Origin: JACVRW01 sp963821275
Lineage (GTDB): Bacteria > Actinomycetota > Thermoleophilia > Solirubrobacterales > Thermoleophilaceae
Direction: 5' to 3'
DNA length: 64,000 nucleotides
Assembly: GCA_963821275.1 (NCBI GenBank)
Contig: CAWGDF010000009.1
Span: 248,001-312,000 of the forward strand
Position 1 is the stretch's first letter. Each line of letters opens with the position of its first letter. The position numbers and the translations under genes are program-made. Below the pieces are notes generated by a model. That model searched no databases. It was not told the DNA's origin and worked only from the letters and a program-made list of their open reading frames with translations. This document shows, one piece after another, positions 8,665 through 17,007 of this stretch.

Positions 8665-9270
8665 ATGCGGAACCTCATGGCGAACTGGTTCGTCCCGTTC
8701 GAGGGATTCGCCGCGGCCCGCGCGCTTGAGACGCGCTGGGTCACCGACCATTTCGGGCCGCAGACCGCGCGCTTCGTCCGCGACACCTGCCACGGCATCG
8801 ACGTGATGCTGCTCGGAGGGGCCACGTACGAGGCGTTGGCGCCCTACTGGTCCAGCGCCTCGGTGGACGACGAGCCGCTGGCCGGGCGGATGAACAGCAC
8901 CCCCAAGCTCGTCTTCTCGACCACGCTCGAGGAGCCGCTCACCTGGAGCAACTCCAAGCTCGCGCGGGGAGGCCTGATCGACCAGGTCATCGGCCTCAAG
9001 CAGCAGCCGGGCGGGGAGCTCGGGGTGGTGGGGAGCGTGAGGCTCACTCGTTCCCTGGCGGGAGCCGGGCTGCTCGACGGCTATCGGCTGCTGGTCGACG
9101 CCGTGGCCCACGGCGGCGACGGGCACAGCCCCGTCTTCGAGGAGTTCGACCGCAACGGGCTGCGCCTGGTCAGCAGCCGGATCCTCGATTCACGCGTGGT
9201 CGCGCTCGAGTACCGGCTGGCCGCGCGCGAGGACGCCGAGGAGTCCGGCGCGCTCCTGGCCGGAGCCTGA
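8665..9270 (+). CDS. Dihydrofolate reductase / RibD C-terminal family protein
   Basis: The 201-residue protein has the RibD-C/DHFR-like fold pattern: an N-terminal strand (MRNLMANWFVPFEG), then DVMLLGGATYEALAPYW, a central KLVFSTTLE, and GELGVVGSVRLTRSLAGAGLLDGYRLLV, the usual G-G/S nucleotide loop and LIDEYRL-like segment. This family reduces small molecules with NADPH; most actinobacterial members have no assigned substrate. The first ATG fits the leaderless promoter. It is divergent from, and probably controlled by, the MocR regulator at 7134-8615. Confidence 0.8.
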   Translation: MRNLMANWFVPFEGFAAARALETRWVTDHFGPQTARFVRDTCHGIDVMLLGGATYEALAPYWSSASVDDEPLAGRMNSTPKLVFSTTLEEPLTWSNSKLARGGLIDQVIGLKQQPGGELGVVGSVRLTRSLAGAGLLDGYRLLVDAVAHGGDGHSPVFEEFDRNGLRLVSSRILDSRVVALEYRLAAREDAEESGALLAGA

Positions 9271-9441
9271 GCAGTGATCGTCCTCCACTCGCTGCGGCGG
9301 GCGCCGCGCCAGGCCGGCGAGCCGGCGCAGGGCAGGGCGCTGCCGGCGCGGGCGCCGGCGGCGGTACTCGTTCAGCGTGAGGCCCGCTGGGACGTCCGGG
9401 GCGACGACGTAGAGGGCGGCGGCGGGAACGTTCGAGGTCAT
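9190..9441 (-). CDS. Possible small hypothetical protein, 83 residues
   Basis: This reading frame starts at ATG 9441 (MTSNVPAAALYVVAPDVPAG) and contains TLNEYRRRRP followed by a very Arg/Pro-rich stretch. The first 40 residues look coding and resemble small basic proteins seen in actinobacteria. The last 27 codons overlap the reductase gene on the other strand and look like shadow sequence, so the true gene may be decayed or the call wrong. A perfect 12-bp palindrome lies about 40 bp upstream of its start. Confidence 0.35.
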   Translation of the reverse strand: MTSNVPAAALYVVAPDVPAGLTLNEYRRRRPRRQRPALRRLAGLARRPPQRVEDDHCSGSGQERAGLLGVLARGQPVLERDHA

Positions 9442-9479
9442 GGGCCGATCGTCGCCCAGCCACCCCCGCCCCGGCATCG

Positions 9480-9491
9480 GGGGGATCCCCC
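9480..9491. promoter_or_regulatory. Perfect 12-bp palindrome GGGGGATCCCCC
   Basis: The palindrome lies in the 9442-9518 gap between the small minus-strand frame and the end of ctaB. It could be an operator for the small gene or the stem of a transcription stop. The rest of the gap shows no clear feature. Confidence 0.35.
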
Positions 9492-9518
9492 ATCCGTATC
9501 CCTACCTTTGGAGCCCGG

Positions 9519-10409
9519 CTAGAGCCGCACGTCCGCCACCATCGCCGCGAACAGCAGGGCGAGGTAGGCGAGCGAGAACAGATACAGCCGCAGCGCCGTC
9601 CGGCGGTCGGCCCGTCGCATCAGGCGGACTGCGCCGTAGATGAACGCGGCGCCGAGCAGCACCGAGCAGACCAGGTAGACGAGCCCGAACGCGCCCGCGC
9701 AGAAGGGCAGCTGCGAGACGGCGTACAGCAGCACCGTGTAGAGGAGGATCTGCCGGCGTGTCTCGGCCTCGCCCCGCACCACCGGGAGCATCGGGACGCC
9801 CGCCCGGGCGTACTCGTCCTTCATCAGCAGCGACAGCGACCAGAAATGGGGCGGCGTCCAGAAGAAGACGATCGCGAACAGGTACAGCGGGGTGCCGGTG
9901 AGCTCGCCGGTGACGGCGGCCCACGCCACGAGCGGCGGCACCGCCCCGGCGGCCCCGCCGATCACGATGTTCTGGGGTGTCGAGCGCTTGAGCCAGACGG
10001 TGTAGACCAGCACGTAGCCCAGCAGCCCCGACAGCGCAAGCACGGCGGCCAGCAGGTTCACGCCGATCGCCAGCAGCGCGAACGAGGCGCAACCCAGCAG
10101 CACGCCGAACGTGATCGCCGCGGCGGGCCTCACCCGCCCCGCGGCCACAGGCCGGTCGGCGGTCCGCTTCATCACGCGGTCCAGATCACGGTCCAGCGCG
10201 TGGTTGATCGCGCCGGCTCCGCCCGCCGACAGGGCTCCCCCGAGGCAGGTGAGGACGATCAGGCCGAGCGACGGGTCGCCCGCCACGAGCATCGTCGTGA
10301 CCGTGGTGAAGAGCAGCAGCGACTGCACCTTGGGCTTGGTCATCTCCAGGTAGTCGGAGAGGACCCGGCGCCAGTGGGTCGCGGCCGTGACCGCGCGGGC
10401 CTCGATCAC
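9519..10409 (-). CDS. ctaB: Protoheme IX farnesyltransferase
   Basis: CtaB adds a farnesyl group to heme B to give heme O, the first step toward heme A for the aa3 oxidase. The 296-residue membrane protein has the UbiA-family Asp-rich motif NHALDRDLDRVMKRT near residue 80 and the second motif (YTVWLKRSTPQNIVIGG) further on, with multiple membrane segments. A GTG start (VIEARAV) overlaps the ctaA stop. A longer in-frame extension upstream comes only from the ctaA frameshift and is not part of the gene. It is the last gene of the ctaC-D-A-B operon. Confidence 0.92.
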   Translation of the reverse strand: MIEARAVTAATHWRRVLSDYLEMTKPKVQSLLLFTTVTTMLVAGDPSLGLIVLTCLGGALSAGGAGAINHALDRDLDRVMKRTADRPVAAGRVRPAAAITFGVLLGCASFALLAIGVNLLAAVLALSGLLGYVLVYTVWLKRSTPQNIVIGGAAGAVPPLVAWAAVTGELTGTPLYLFAIVFFWTPPHFWSLSLLMKDEYARAGVPMLPVVRGEAETRRQILLYTVLLYAVSQLPFCAGAFGLVYLVCSVLLGAAFIYGAVRLMRRADRRTALRLYLFSLAYLALLFAAMVADVRL

Positions 10410-11375
10410 GCCGTCACCGCCTTGGCGGGTCGACCGGAGCGTTCGCGCGCGGGCGCGGGCACCCGGTAGAGCTGGAGGGTGAGGCCCAGCGTGGTGGCCC
10501 AGAGCAGCGTGCCCAGCGCAAGGTGGGCAAGGATGAGCAGCTCGTACTCGTCCAGCCAGACGTTGAGCGCGCCCACCAGCACCTGGATCGCCAGGAGCAC
10601 GGCTAGCGCCTGGGCGAAGCCGACGAGTACGCGCCGCCGCAGCGCCAGCGACCACGAGCGCGATCACCAGCGCGGAGGCGAGGTACATGAAGGCCCGGTG
10701 GGTCAGGTGGATGTCCACGAGCTCGGCCCGACCGAAGGGCATGAACTCGCCGTTGCAGGTGGGGAACTGCTTGCCGCAGGCATGGTGCGCGCCGTCCCCC
10801 AGCCGGTAGTCCGCGCGACCGTAGTTCTGAGTGCCCGCCATGTAGCCGCCCGCGACGATCGTGCAGAGCACGGCGACGGAGGCCGCGACCGCCAGCGGGC
10901 GGAAGCCGGGTCCGCCGTCGACCGGGCCGGCCTCGATCACCTCGGGCCGCGTCGAGCGCCAGACGTAGAGGAGCAGCCCCAGGAGCAGCATCGCCAGGCC
11001 GAGGTGAGCGGCCACATAGGCCTCCTCGAGGTTCTGCTCGACTGTGGCGCCGCCGAGCGCCCCCTGACCGGCGACGAGCACGAGCAGTGTGCCGGTGGCG
11101 GGCACGAGCGGCCGATAGCGGCGCCAGGCCAGCACGAACAGCGACAGGATCATGAAGCCGACCACGATCGCGAGCGCCCGGTGGGCGTACTCGACGATCG
11201 TGTTGAGGTCCAGGCCGGGAACGACGTCACCGTTGCAGAAGGGCCAGCCGTGAAAGCCCGACCCAGCCGGCCCGCAGCCCAGGCCGGAGTCCGACACCCG
11301 GACCACTCCGCCCAGGATGATGAGCGCAAAGGTGGCCCCGATGGTGGCGAGCGCGAGTTTTCGCAGGCCCGTCAC
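10406..11375 (-). pseudogene. ctaA: Heme A synthase CtaA, frameshifted
   Basis: CtaA oxidises heme O to heme A. The N-terminal two thirds are intact from GTG 11375 (MTGLRKLALATIGATFALIILGG form) through the heme-ligand regions EYAHRAL and DIHLTHRAFMYLASALVIALVV. The remaining hydrophobic C-terminus (VLVGFAQALAVLLAIQVLVG, then LILAHLALGTLLW) continues in a frame shifted by one base and ends at the TGA at 10406. The switch lies between about 10663 and 10635. The total span is one base longer than a multiple of three. Intact neighbours that need this enzyme make a sequence error or very recent mutation more likely than long-standing loss. Confidence 0.8.
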
Positions 11376-13079
11376 TTACATGCTGCGCGGCGCGTTCGGC
11401 TGCGCGACCGTCTCGGTGGGCGCGTTCGCGGCCAGCACTTCGCGGCGGATGTCCTTCATGGGCTCGACGCTGCGGACGCGCGGGACCACGTCGAAGTTGT
11501 TGGGCGGCGGCGGCGAGCTGGTGAACCACTCGAGCGTGTTGCCCTGCCACGGGTCGTGACCGGCCTTCTTGCCCTTCTTGACGCTCACCACCACGTTGAT
11601 CGCGGTGATCAGCACGCCGATGCCCAGCACGAACGCCCCGATCGTCGACACGAGGTTGTAGCCGCCGACCCCCAGCTCCTCGGAGTAGTCGTAGATGCGC
11701 CGCGGCATCCCCGAGAGCCCGGCCGAGTGCTGGATCAGGAAGGTCAGGTTGAAGCCGATGAACATCAGCCAGAACGACAGCTTCCCGAGCGATTCCGACA
11801 TGAGCCGGCCGGTCATCTTGGGGAACCAGTAATAGAGGCCGGCGAAGTAGCCGAACACCCCGCCGCCGAAGATCGTGTAATGGAAGTGAGCAACCACGAA
11901 GTAGGTGTCGTGGAGCTGCCAGTCCACGGGGAAGATCGCCAGCTGGATCCCCGAGATGCCGCCGATCACGAAGAGGGCGGGAAGCGCGGCGGCGAAGTAC
12001 AGCGGCGTCTTGTAGACGATGGCGCCCCGCCAGAGGGTCGCGATCCAGTTGAAGATCTTGATCCCGGTGGGCACCGCGATCGTGAAGGACGCCAGCATGA
12101 AGAAGGCCAGCACCACCGTCGCGGTCGGGGTGGTGAACATGTGGTGCGCCCACACGAGCAGGCCCAGGAAGGCGATGGCCACCGTGGCCGCCGCGATCGC
12201 CTTGTAGCCGAAGATCGGCTTGCGGGCGAAGACCGGCAGGATCTCCGAGATCATCCCGAAGGCGGGCAGCACCATGATGTAGACCTCGGGGTGCCCGAAG
12301 AACCAGAACAGGTGCTGCCAGAGCAGCGGGTCGCCGCCGCCGGTGGGGTCGAAGAAGGCGGTGCCGTAGTTCCGGTCGGTGAGAAGCATTGTCACCGCTG
12401 CGGCCACCGCGGGGAGGGCCGCCACCAGCAGATAGCTGAAGACGAGGATGGCCCAGACGAACAGCGGCATGCGGCCCCAGCTCATGCCGGGGGCGCGCAT
12501 GTTGTGGATGGTGGCGATGAAGTTGACGGCTCCGATGAGCGACGAGATGCCGGTGAGGTGGATCAGGAAGATCCAGGCGTCCACGCCGCCGCTCGCCGAA
12601 TAGAGGTCGTCCGAGAGCGGCGCGTACATGGTCCAGCCGGCCTGCGGCGGCTCGAAGAAGAGGCTGCAGTAGAAGGCCACGCCGCCGAAGAAGGTCAGCC
12701 AGTAGGAGAGCGCGTTCAGCTTGGGGAACGCCATGTCGCGCGCGCCGATCATCAGCGGCACCAGGTAGTTGCCGAAGCCGGCGATGAGCGGGATGATGAA
12801 CAGGAAGACCATCGTCGTCCCGTGCATCGTCACCAGGCCGTTGTAGACCTCGGGCGACACCAGCGTGCCGTCCGGCTGGGCCAGCTGCAGGCGCATGATC
12901 AGCGCCTCGACGCCGCCCAGGAACAGGAAGATGATCGCGCTGGCGATGTAGAGGATCCCGATCTTCTTGTGATCGGTGGTGGTGAGCCAGGCGAGCCAGC
13001 CGCGGGGCGGAGTGCTCAGCCCGTGCTGGATCACCTCGGGGCGGGCGATGCGGGGGGAGGCGGAGGTCTTGGCTTCCAT
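11376..13079 (-). CDS. ctaD: Cytochrome c oxidase subunit I
   Basis: This is the catalytic heme-copper subunit of an aa3-type oxidase (567 residues, about 12 membrane helices). Diagnostic motifs are MHGTTMVFLF (heme a ligand), HPEVYIMVLP (CuB His-Tyr crosslink), the AHHMF pair of CuB histidines, and DTYFVVAHFHY (heme a3 and heme a ligands). The ATG at 13079 shares its A with the ctaC stop (TGATG); a GTG one codon upstream (13082) is an equal alternative. The TAA stop abuts the ctaA start. The long C-terminal tail beyond the last helix is Pro-rich. Confidence 0.95.
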   Translation of the reverse strand: MEAKTSASPRIARPEVIQHGLSTPPRGWLAWLTTTDHKKIGILYIASAIIFLFLGGVEALIMRLQLAQPDGTLVSPEVYNGLVTMHGTTMVFLFIIPLIAGFGNYLVPLMIGARDMAFPKLNALSYWLTFFGGVAFYCSLFFEPPQAGWTMYAPLSDDLYSASGGVDAWIFLIHLTGISSLIGAVNFIATIHNMRAPGMSWGRMPLFVWAILVFSYLLVAALPAVAAAVTMLLTDRNYGTAFFDPTGGGDPLLWQHLFWFFGHPEVYIMVLPAFGMISEILPVFARKPIFGYKAIAAATVAIAFLGLLVWAHHMFTTPTATVVLAFFMLASFTIAVPTGIKIFNWIATLWRGAIVYKTPLYFAAALPALFVIGGISGIQLAIFPVDWQLHDTYFVVAHFHYTIFGGGVFGYFAGLYYWFPKMTGRLMSESLGKLSFWLMFIGFNLTFLIQHSAGLSGMPRRIYDYSEELGVGGYNLVSTIGAFVLGIGVLITAINVVVSVKKGKKAGHDPWQGNTLEWFTSSPPPPNNFDVVPRVRSVEPMKDIRREVLAANAPTETVAQPNAPRSM

Positions 13080-13954
13080 CACTCGATCTCCTGCTCGCGC
13101 TCGCGGAGCCGCCGCTGCTCGGCCAGCTCCTCACCCGCCAGCCTGATCTCCTCGCGCTGATCCTCGGCCCAGGCCTTGAACTGGTTAGGGGTCACGGCGC
13201 GGACCTGGGCGCGCATGTCGGCGTGGCCGCTGCCGCAGAGCTCCGCGCACTGCCCGAAGTAGGTGCCCTCCCTGCCGGCGGGGATCTTGAACCAGGTCTC
13301 GTTCACGTGCCCCGGGACCGCGTCGGCCTTGCCGCCCAGCTCGGGGATCCACCAGGAGTGGATGACGTCCGTGGCAGTGATCGCGAGCACGACCGTCGTA
13401 TCGGTCGGGACCACCATCTCGTAATAGTCGAAGAGCTGGTCGCCGCCCGCGTAGTCGTAGCGCCAGAGGTACTGCTGCCCGTTCACGCTGATGCGCAGGA
13501 TGGGGCCGCCGCTCTTCGGGGGCTCGGGCTGGTCGATGGAAGCGAACTCGGCCTGCGAGGCGGTCAGGCCGTTCGGCCCCGACGGGGGCGGGTTCTCGAT
13601 GTCGGTGAGGTAGAGGAAGGTGACCACCGTGAGGACCACGAGGATCGCCGCCGCACCGACCGTCCAGCCCAGCTCGAGCGGTGTGTTGCCTCGGATCTGG
13701 GCGGCCTCGGGCCCGCTGCGGCGGGCCCGGTACTTGACCAGCGACCAGAGCAGCGTGCCCTCGACGATCAGGAAGATCACGATCGCCACGTAGAGCGTGA
13801 TCTTGTAGAGGGTGTCGATGTCGTCGGCGTTCGGCGAGCCGCCCGACTCGGGCGTGAACGCGTCGGCGAGGGCGCCGGGAGCGGCGATCAGGAACGTCGT
13901 CAGCACCGCCGCTAGGGCGGTGAGCAGCAGAAGGCGTGTACGGCGCCCGGGCAA
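13079..13954 (-). CDS. ctaC: Cytochrome c oxidase subunit II (CuA-containing)
   Basis: Subunit II takes electrons from cytochrome c through its CuA centre. The 291-residue protein begins with a signal/anchor (LLLLTALAAVLTTFLIAAPG), then two membrane hairpin helices and a periplasmic cupredoxin domain. The CuA ligands appear in CAELCGSGHADM, with the earlier His in DVIHSWWIPELG. Translation appears to start at TTG 13954, as no in-frame ATG or GTG gives a complete leader. A -10-like TATGAT lies on the minus strand at 13964-13969, 9 nt upstream, so transcription of ctaCDAB probably starts there. Confidence 0.92.
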   Translation of the reverse strand: MPGRRTRLLLLTALAAVLTTFLIAAPGALADAFTPESGGSPNADDIDTLYKITLYVAIVIFLIVEGTLLWSLVKYRARRSGPEAAQIRGNTPLELGWTVGAAAILVVLTVVTFLYLTDIENPPPSGPNGLTASQAEFASIDQPEPPKSGGPILRISVNGQQYLWRYDYAGGDQLFDYYEMVVPTDTTVVLAITATDVIHSWWIPELGGKADAVPGHVNETWFKIPAGREGTYFGQCAELCGSGHADMRAQVRAVTPNQFKAWAEDQREEIRLAGEELAEQRRLREREQEIE

Positions 13955-14045
13955 GGCGGGCGGATCATATCTCCGGCCTCAGCCGAGGCTCCACTTCGTG
14001 CTGCTTGCCCCGAAGTCGGGCGCGTTGGCCCAAGCGGGGGACGCA

Positions 14046-14075
14046 TTGACTTCCGCCGGGTGCCCCGGCGAGACT
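14046..14075 (+). promoter_or_regulatory. Putative promoter of the peptidase gene
   Basis: TTGACT (14046-14051) is followed 18 bp later by GAGACT (14070-14075), which ends 7 nt before the ATG at 14083. The gap 13955-14082 therefore holds back-to-back promoters for ctaC and the peptidase. Confidence 0.45.
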
Positions 14076-14082
14076 CGTCGTC

Positions 14083-15537
14083 ATGGCACGGAAGCCCGAC
14101 CTCAAATCCCACCGCCACTACGGACCCCTGCGCGAGTACAAGGCCACGATGGTCACGCCGTCCCGGCTCGCCGGCTGGAGCGCGCACTCGGCCGGCATCG
14201 GGCGCAAGGAGGTCAACGGCAAGCGGACCGGCACGCTGGCGCTGCTGGTCTACGTCGCGCGCAAGCGGCCCAAGTCGGAGCTCTCCTCGGCCCTGGTGCC
14301 GGAGACCGTCGGCTTCTTCTCGCGCAAGCAGAAGCGCGAGCTGCGCCTGCCCACCGACGTGATCGAGATGCCCCAGCCCGAGTTCGAGGTCGACCCCGAG
14401 AGCCGCATCCGGCCGGTGCCGGGCGGGGTGAGCTTCGGGACGATGGCCGCGAGCGGCACCCTCGGCGGCTGGGTCTGGGACACCACCGACGACTCCATCG
14501 TCGCGCTGACCAACCACCACGTGCTCTTCCACACGCCGGGCGTGGACATCGCCCAGCAGAGCCCGGCCGACGGCGGCTCGCTCCCGGCGGACAAGATCGG
14601 GGACGTCAAGCGGGCGATCCAGCGCAGCTCCACGAGCGTCAACACCGTGGACTGCGCCATCGGCGACGCCGACAGCTCGGGCATCCCCGACCTCCAGGTG
14701 CTCGAGGTCGGGCCGGCCGTGTTCGCCGTCGACACGCCCGTGCTCGACCTGCAGGTCGAGAAGTTCGGCCAGACGACCCAGCACACCTTCGGCGAGATCA
14801 CCGACGTCGACTACGAGACCACCACCACCAGCGGCTTCTCCTTCGACGACTGCATTCGGATCGCGCCGATCGACCCCAGCGACGACTGGTCCGACGGCGG
14901 CGACTCCGGCTCGGTCGTGTTCGGCCAGGACCCGGTGTCCGGGGACAACAAGCCGGCGGTCGGCCTGCATTTCGCGGGCGGCGGGGTCTACGGGGTGGCC
15001 TGCAAGATCCAGAACGTCTTCGCCGCGCTCGATCTGACCACGGTGTGCGCCGGCCTCTTCGCCTCCTTCCTCGACTCCCTGTTCGAGAGCGAGGAGGAGG
15101 GCGAGGTCTCGGCCCTGCGGCCGGGGCTGCCGCTGCCGCCGACCCCGCGCGAGCGGAGGCGCGCCGACGCCCGCCGCCTGCGCCGCGGGATGGCGCGCGA
15201 GCTGCAGGCCCGGCTGGTCACCACCAGGCGCGGGCGGGTGATAGACGGCTTCGTCGACACCCACCGTGCCGAGCTGGCCACGCTGCTGTTGCGGGACGGC
15301 GACATGCGCCGGGCCACCGTCGCGGCGGTGGGGCCGCTGGTGACCGGCGCGGTGACCACCACCGATGTGCTCGACCGGATGCTCACCGCCGAGGACGTCG
15401 AGCGCCTGGAGACACTGGGCAACGAGCTGTCGCGGCGGGGGAGCGAGGAGATCCGGGCGAGCGTCAAGCCGCTGCTCAGGCTGAGTTCGCGGGCCGAGGG
15501 CAAGACACCGGCGCAGATTCTGAGGATCACGCTGTAG
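14083..15537 (+). CDS. Trypsin-like serine peptidase with N-terminal NAL1-type domain
   Basis: The 484-residue protein has two parts. Residues 30-100 form a small beta-rich domain (GIGRKEVNGKR, LALLVYVARK, LRLPTDVIEMP). Residues 115-310 form a chymotrypsin-fold domain with His146 in ALTNHHVLF, Asp190 in NTVDCAIG and Ser275 in GGDSGSVVFG, so the triad is complete. The arrangement resembles the bacterial relatives of plant NARROW LEAF 1 peptidases. There is no signal peptide, so it is probably cytoplasmic. The C-terminal 150 residues are helical and Arg/Glu-rich with no recognised domain. The immediately following reading frame repeats the N-terminal domain. Confidence 0.75.
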   Translation: MARKPDLKSHRHYGPLREYKATMVTPSRLAGWSAHSAGIGRKEVNGKRTGTLALLVYVARKRPKSELSSALVPETVGFFSRKQKRELRLPTDVIEMPQPEFEVDPESRIRPVPGGVSFGTMAASGTLGGWVWDTTDDSIVALTNHHVLFHTPGVDIAQQSPADGGSLPADKIGDVKRAIQRSSTSVNTVDCAIGDADSSGIPDLQVLEVGPAVFAVDTPVLDLQVEKFGQTTQHTFGEITDVDYETTTTSGFSFDDCIRIAPIDPSDDWSDGGDSGSVVFGQDPVSGDNKPAVGLHFAGGGVYGVACKIQNVFAALDLTTVCAGLFASFLDSLFESEEEGEVSALRPGLPLPPTPRERRRADARRLRRGMARELQARLVTTRRGRVIDGFVDTHRAELATLLLRDGDMRRATVAAVGPLVTGAVTTTDVLDRMLTAEDVERLETLGNELSRRGSEEIRASVKPLLRLSSRAEGKTPAQILRITL

Positions 15538-15809
15538 CGGCGGGCGAGGACACCCCTGAGCACGCCTTTCTGCGCGAGCTCAAGCAGCGCCACGGCGCGG
15601 AGCTCCGGCGCCGCCACGGCGCCCATGCGCTGGGCATCGCGAGAAAAGGAGGCAGCGGCCCCCTCGCGCTGGTCTTCTACGTGGAGGGAAAGGGCTCGGC
15701 AGCCGCCGCCCCGGTCCCGGCGGAGATCGAGTTCACGCCCGCCGGCCGGACCACCCCGGTCCGGCTCCCGACCGACGTGGTGGAGCAGCCGCGGGCGGCG
15801 GAGGAGTAG
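15534..15809 (+). pseudogene. Orphan second copy of the peptidase N-terminal domain, no normal start codon
   Basis: Reading in the frame one base behind the peptidase gives HAFLRELKQRHGAEL, ALGIARKGGSGPLALVFYV and VRLPTDVVEQPR. These align with GIGRK, LALLVYVARK and LRLPTDVIEMPQP of the peptidase N-terminal domain. No ATG, GTG or TTG occurs in this frame between 15420 and the homologous region; a CTG at 15570 is the only obvious candidate. It may be expressed by frameshifting or readthrough from the peptidase, be a decayed duplicate, or have been detached from the peptidase by an indel error. It ends 7 nt before the convergent small gene. Confidence 0.45.
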
Positions 15810-15816
15810 GCGCGGC

Positions 15817-16104
15817 TCAGGCCCCGCCGCCGAACGTAGGCGGCAGGCCGCCCGCCACCTCGAGCTCGCGCACCTTGAGCCGGCCCACCTCGAGCTCCTC
15901 GATCTGCAGCTGCCGGATCGCGGCCCGCCGCACCGACAGCCGCCCGATCGCCACGGCCCCCAGCGCGACGGCGCCCACGGCCAACGCGCCCACGGCGACG
16001 GCGGCCCGGGCCTGCGAGCCGATGGCCTGCAGTCCGGTGGCCTGGGCGCCGGTGGCCTGGGCGCCAAGGCTTGTCGGTACCAATGCTGTGCGTCCCATGC
16101 TCAC
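15817..16104 (-). CDS. Small Gly/Ala/Val repeat protein, 95 residues
   Basis: The protein is almost wholly built of short hydrophobic near-repeats: GAQATGAQATG, then AVAVGALAVGAVALGAVAIG, followed by a segment where every second or third residue is charged (RRAAIRQLQIEELEVGRLKVRELEV). This looks like a beta-solenoid or stacked-strand protein rather than a membrane helix, but that is inference. No family name is assigned. GTG at 16104 has AAGGGG about 9 nt upstream; an ATG two codons later is an alternative. TATAGG on the minus strand at 16131-16136 is a possible -10 box. Confidence 0.55.
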   Translation of the reverse strand: MSMGRTALVPTSLGAQATGAQATGLQAIGSQARAAVAVGALAVGAVALGAVAIGRLSVRRAAIRQLQIEELEVGRLKVRELEVAGGLPPTFGGGA

Positions 16105-16176
16105 CGAAGACCCCTTTGGTTCTTTTGTTGCCTATACGGACGCTAGAGCACCAAACGGGGTCCGGACTGCCCGCCC

Positions 16177-16968
16177 TCAGCTCCCCTGAAAGACCGCTTC
16201 GCGCTTCTCCACGAAGGCCGCCACGCCCTCCTGGAAGTCGCTCGTGCGCGCCAGCGCGTGCTGGAGCTCGGCCTCGAGGTCGAGCTGGCCGTCCAGGTCG
16301 GGGTACAGCATGCGGTTGAGCGCCTGCTTCGAGGAGGCGTAGGAGCGAGTCGGCCCCTCGGCAAGGCGCGCGACCAGCGCCGACGCCTCCGGCTCGAGCT
16401 CCTCGTCGTCCACCACCCGGTTGACCAGACCCCACTCCAGCGCCTGCTCGGCCGGCACGCGCTCGCCCAGCATCGCCATCTGGAAGGCGCGGGCCTTGCC
16501 CACCGCGGCGGGCACGAACAGGGTGGAGCCGCCGTCGGGCATCAGGCCGATGTTCACGAAGGCCAGGCCGAAGAAGGCCGAGCGCGCGGCCAGCACGAGG
16601 TCGCAGGCGAAGGCCAGCGATGCCCCGATCCCGACCGCCGGCCCGTTGACCGCCGCAACGACCGGCTTCTCCAGCCGCCGCACCCCGGCGATGATCGGGT
16701 GGTAGAGCTCGTGCAGCTCCTTGCGGATGTCGGGGAGGCCGTCCTCGGCCGGGTCGAAGCCCTCCTTGAGGTCGGCGCCGGAGGAGAAACCGCGTCCGGC
16801 GCCGGTGATCAAGACGGCCCGGACCGCGGGGTCGGCCGCGTCCCCGGTGACCGCCTGCTTCAGCTCCCGGCCGAGCTCGGCGGTCCAGGCGTTGAGGGAG
16901 TCAGGGCGGTCCAGCGTGATGCGCCCGACGCCCCCCGACAGCTCCCACTTGACGGTCTCGTAGCTCAT
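16177..16968 (-). CDS. Enoyl-CoA hydratase/isomerase family protein
   Basis: This crotonase-fold enzyme of 263 residues is close to the usual 260. The oxyanion-hole motifs are present: FSSGADLKEG near residue 63 and AAVNGPAVGIGASLAFACDLVLAA near residue 105. The second catalytic Glu of true hydratases is replaced by GLMPDGGSTLF, with Asp in the position used by PaaG-type isomerases, so an isomerase such as the ring-opening epoxide isomerase of phenylacetate breakdown is plausible. No other paa genes are adjacent. It stands alone on the minus strand. Confidence 0.8.
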   Translation of the reverse strand: MSYETVKWELSGGVGRITLDRPDSLNAWTAELGRELKQAVTGDAADPAVRAVLITGAGRGFSSGADLKEGFDPAEDGLPDIRKELHELYHPIIAGVRRLEKPVVAAVNGPAVGIGASLAFACDLVLAARSAFFGLAFVNIGLMPDGGSTLFVPAAVGKARAFQMAMLGERVPAEQALEWGLVNRVVDDEELEPEASALVARLAEGPTRSYASSKQALNRMLYPDLDGQLDLEAELQHALARTSDFQEGVAAFVEKREAVFQGS

Positions 16969-17007
16969 GGCTGCGAGCGTATCCGGCGCCGTCCTGACTT
17001 TGGGCCT

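Noticed and set aside
9519..11375. A CtaA-CtaB fusion protein of 618 residues
   Set aside because: The middle part is nonsense Arg/Pro/Gly sequence produced by a frameshift in ctaA; ctaB has its own GTG start overlapping the true ctaA stop.
10479..13160. Open frame of 893 codons on the plus strand over the cta genes
   Set aside because: It is the complement of ctaD and ctaA with low-complexity Arg/Glu/His composition; the cta genes explain the region.
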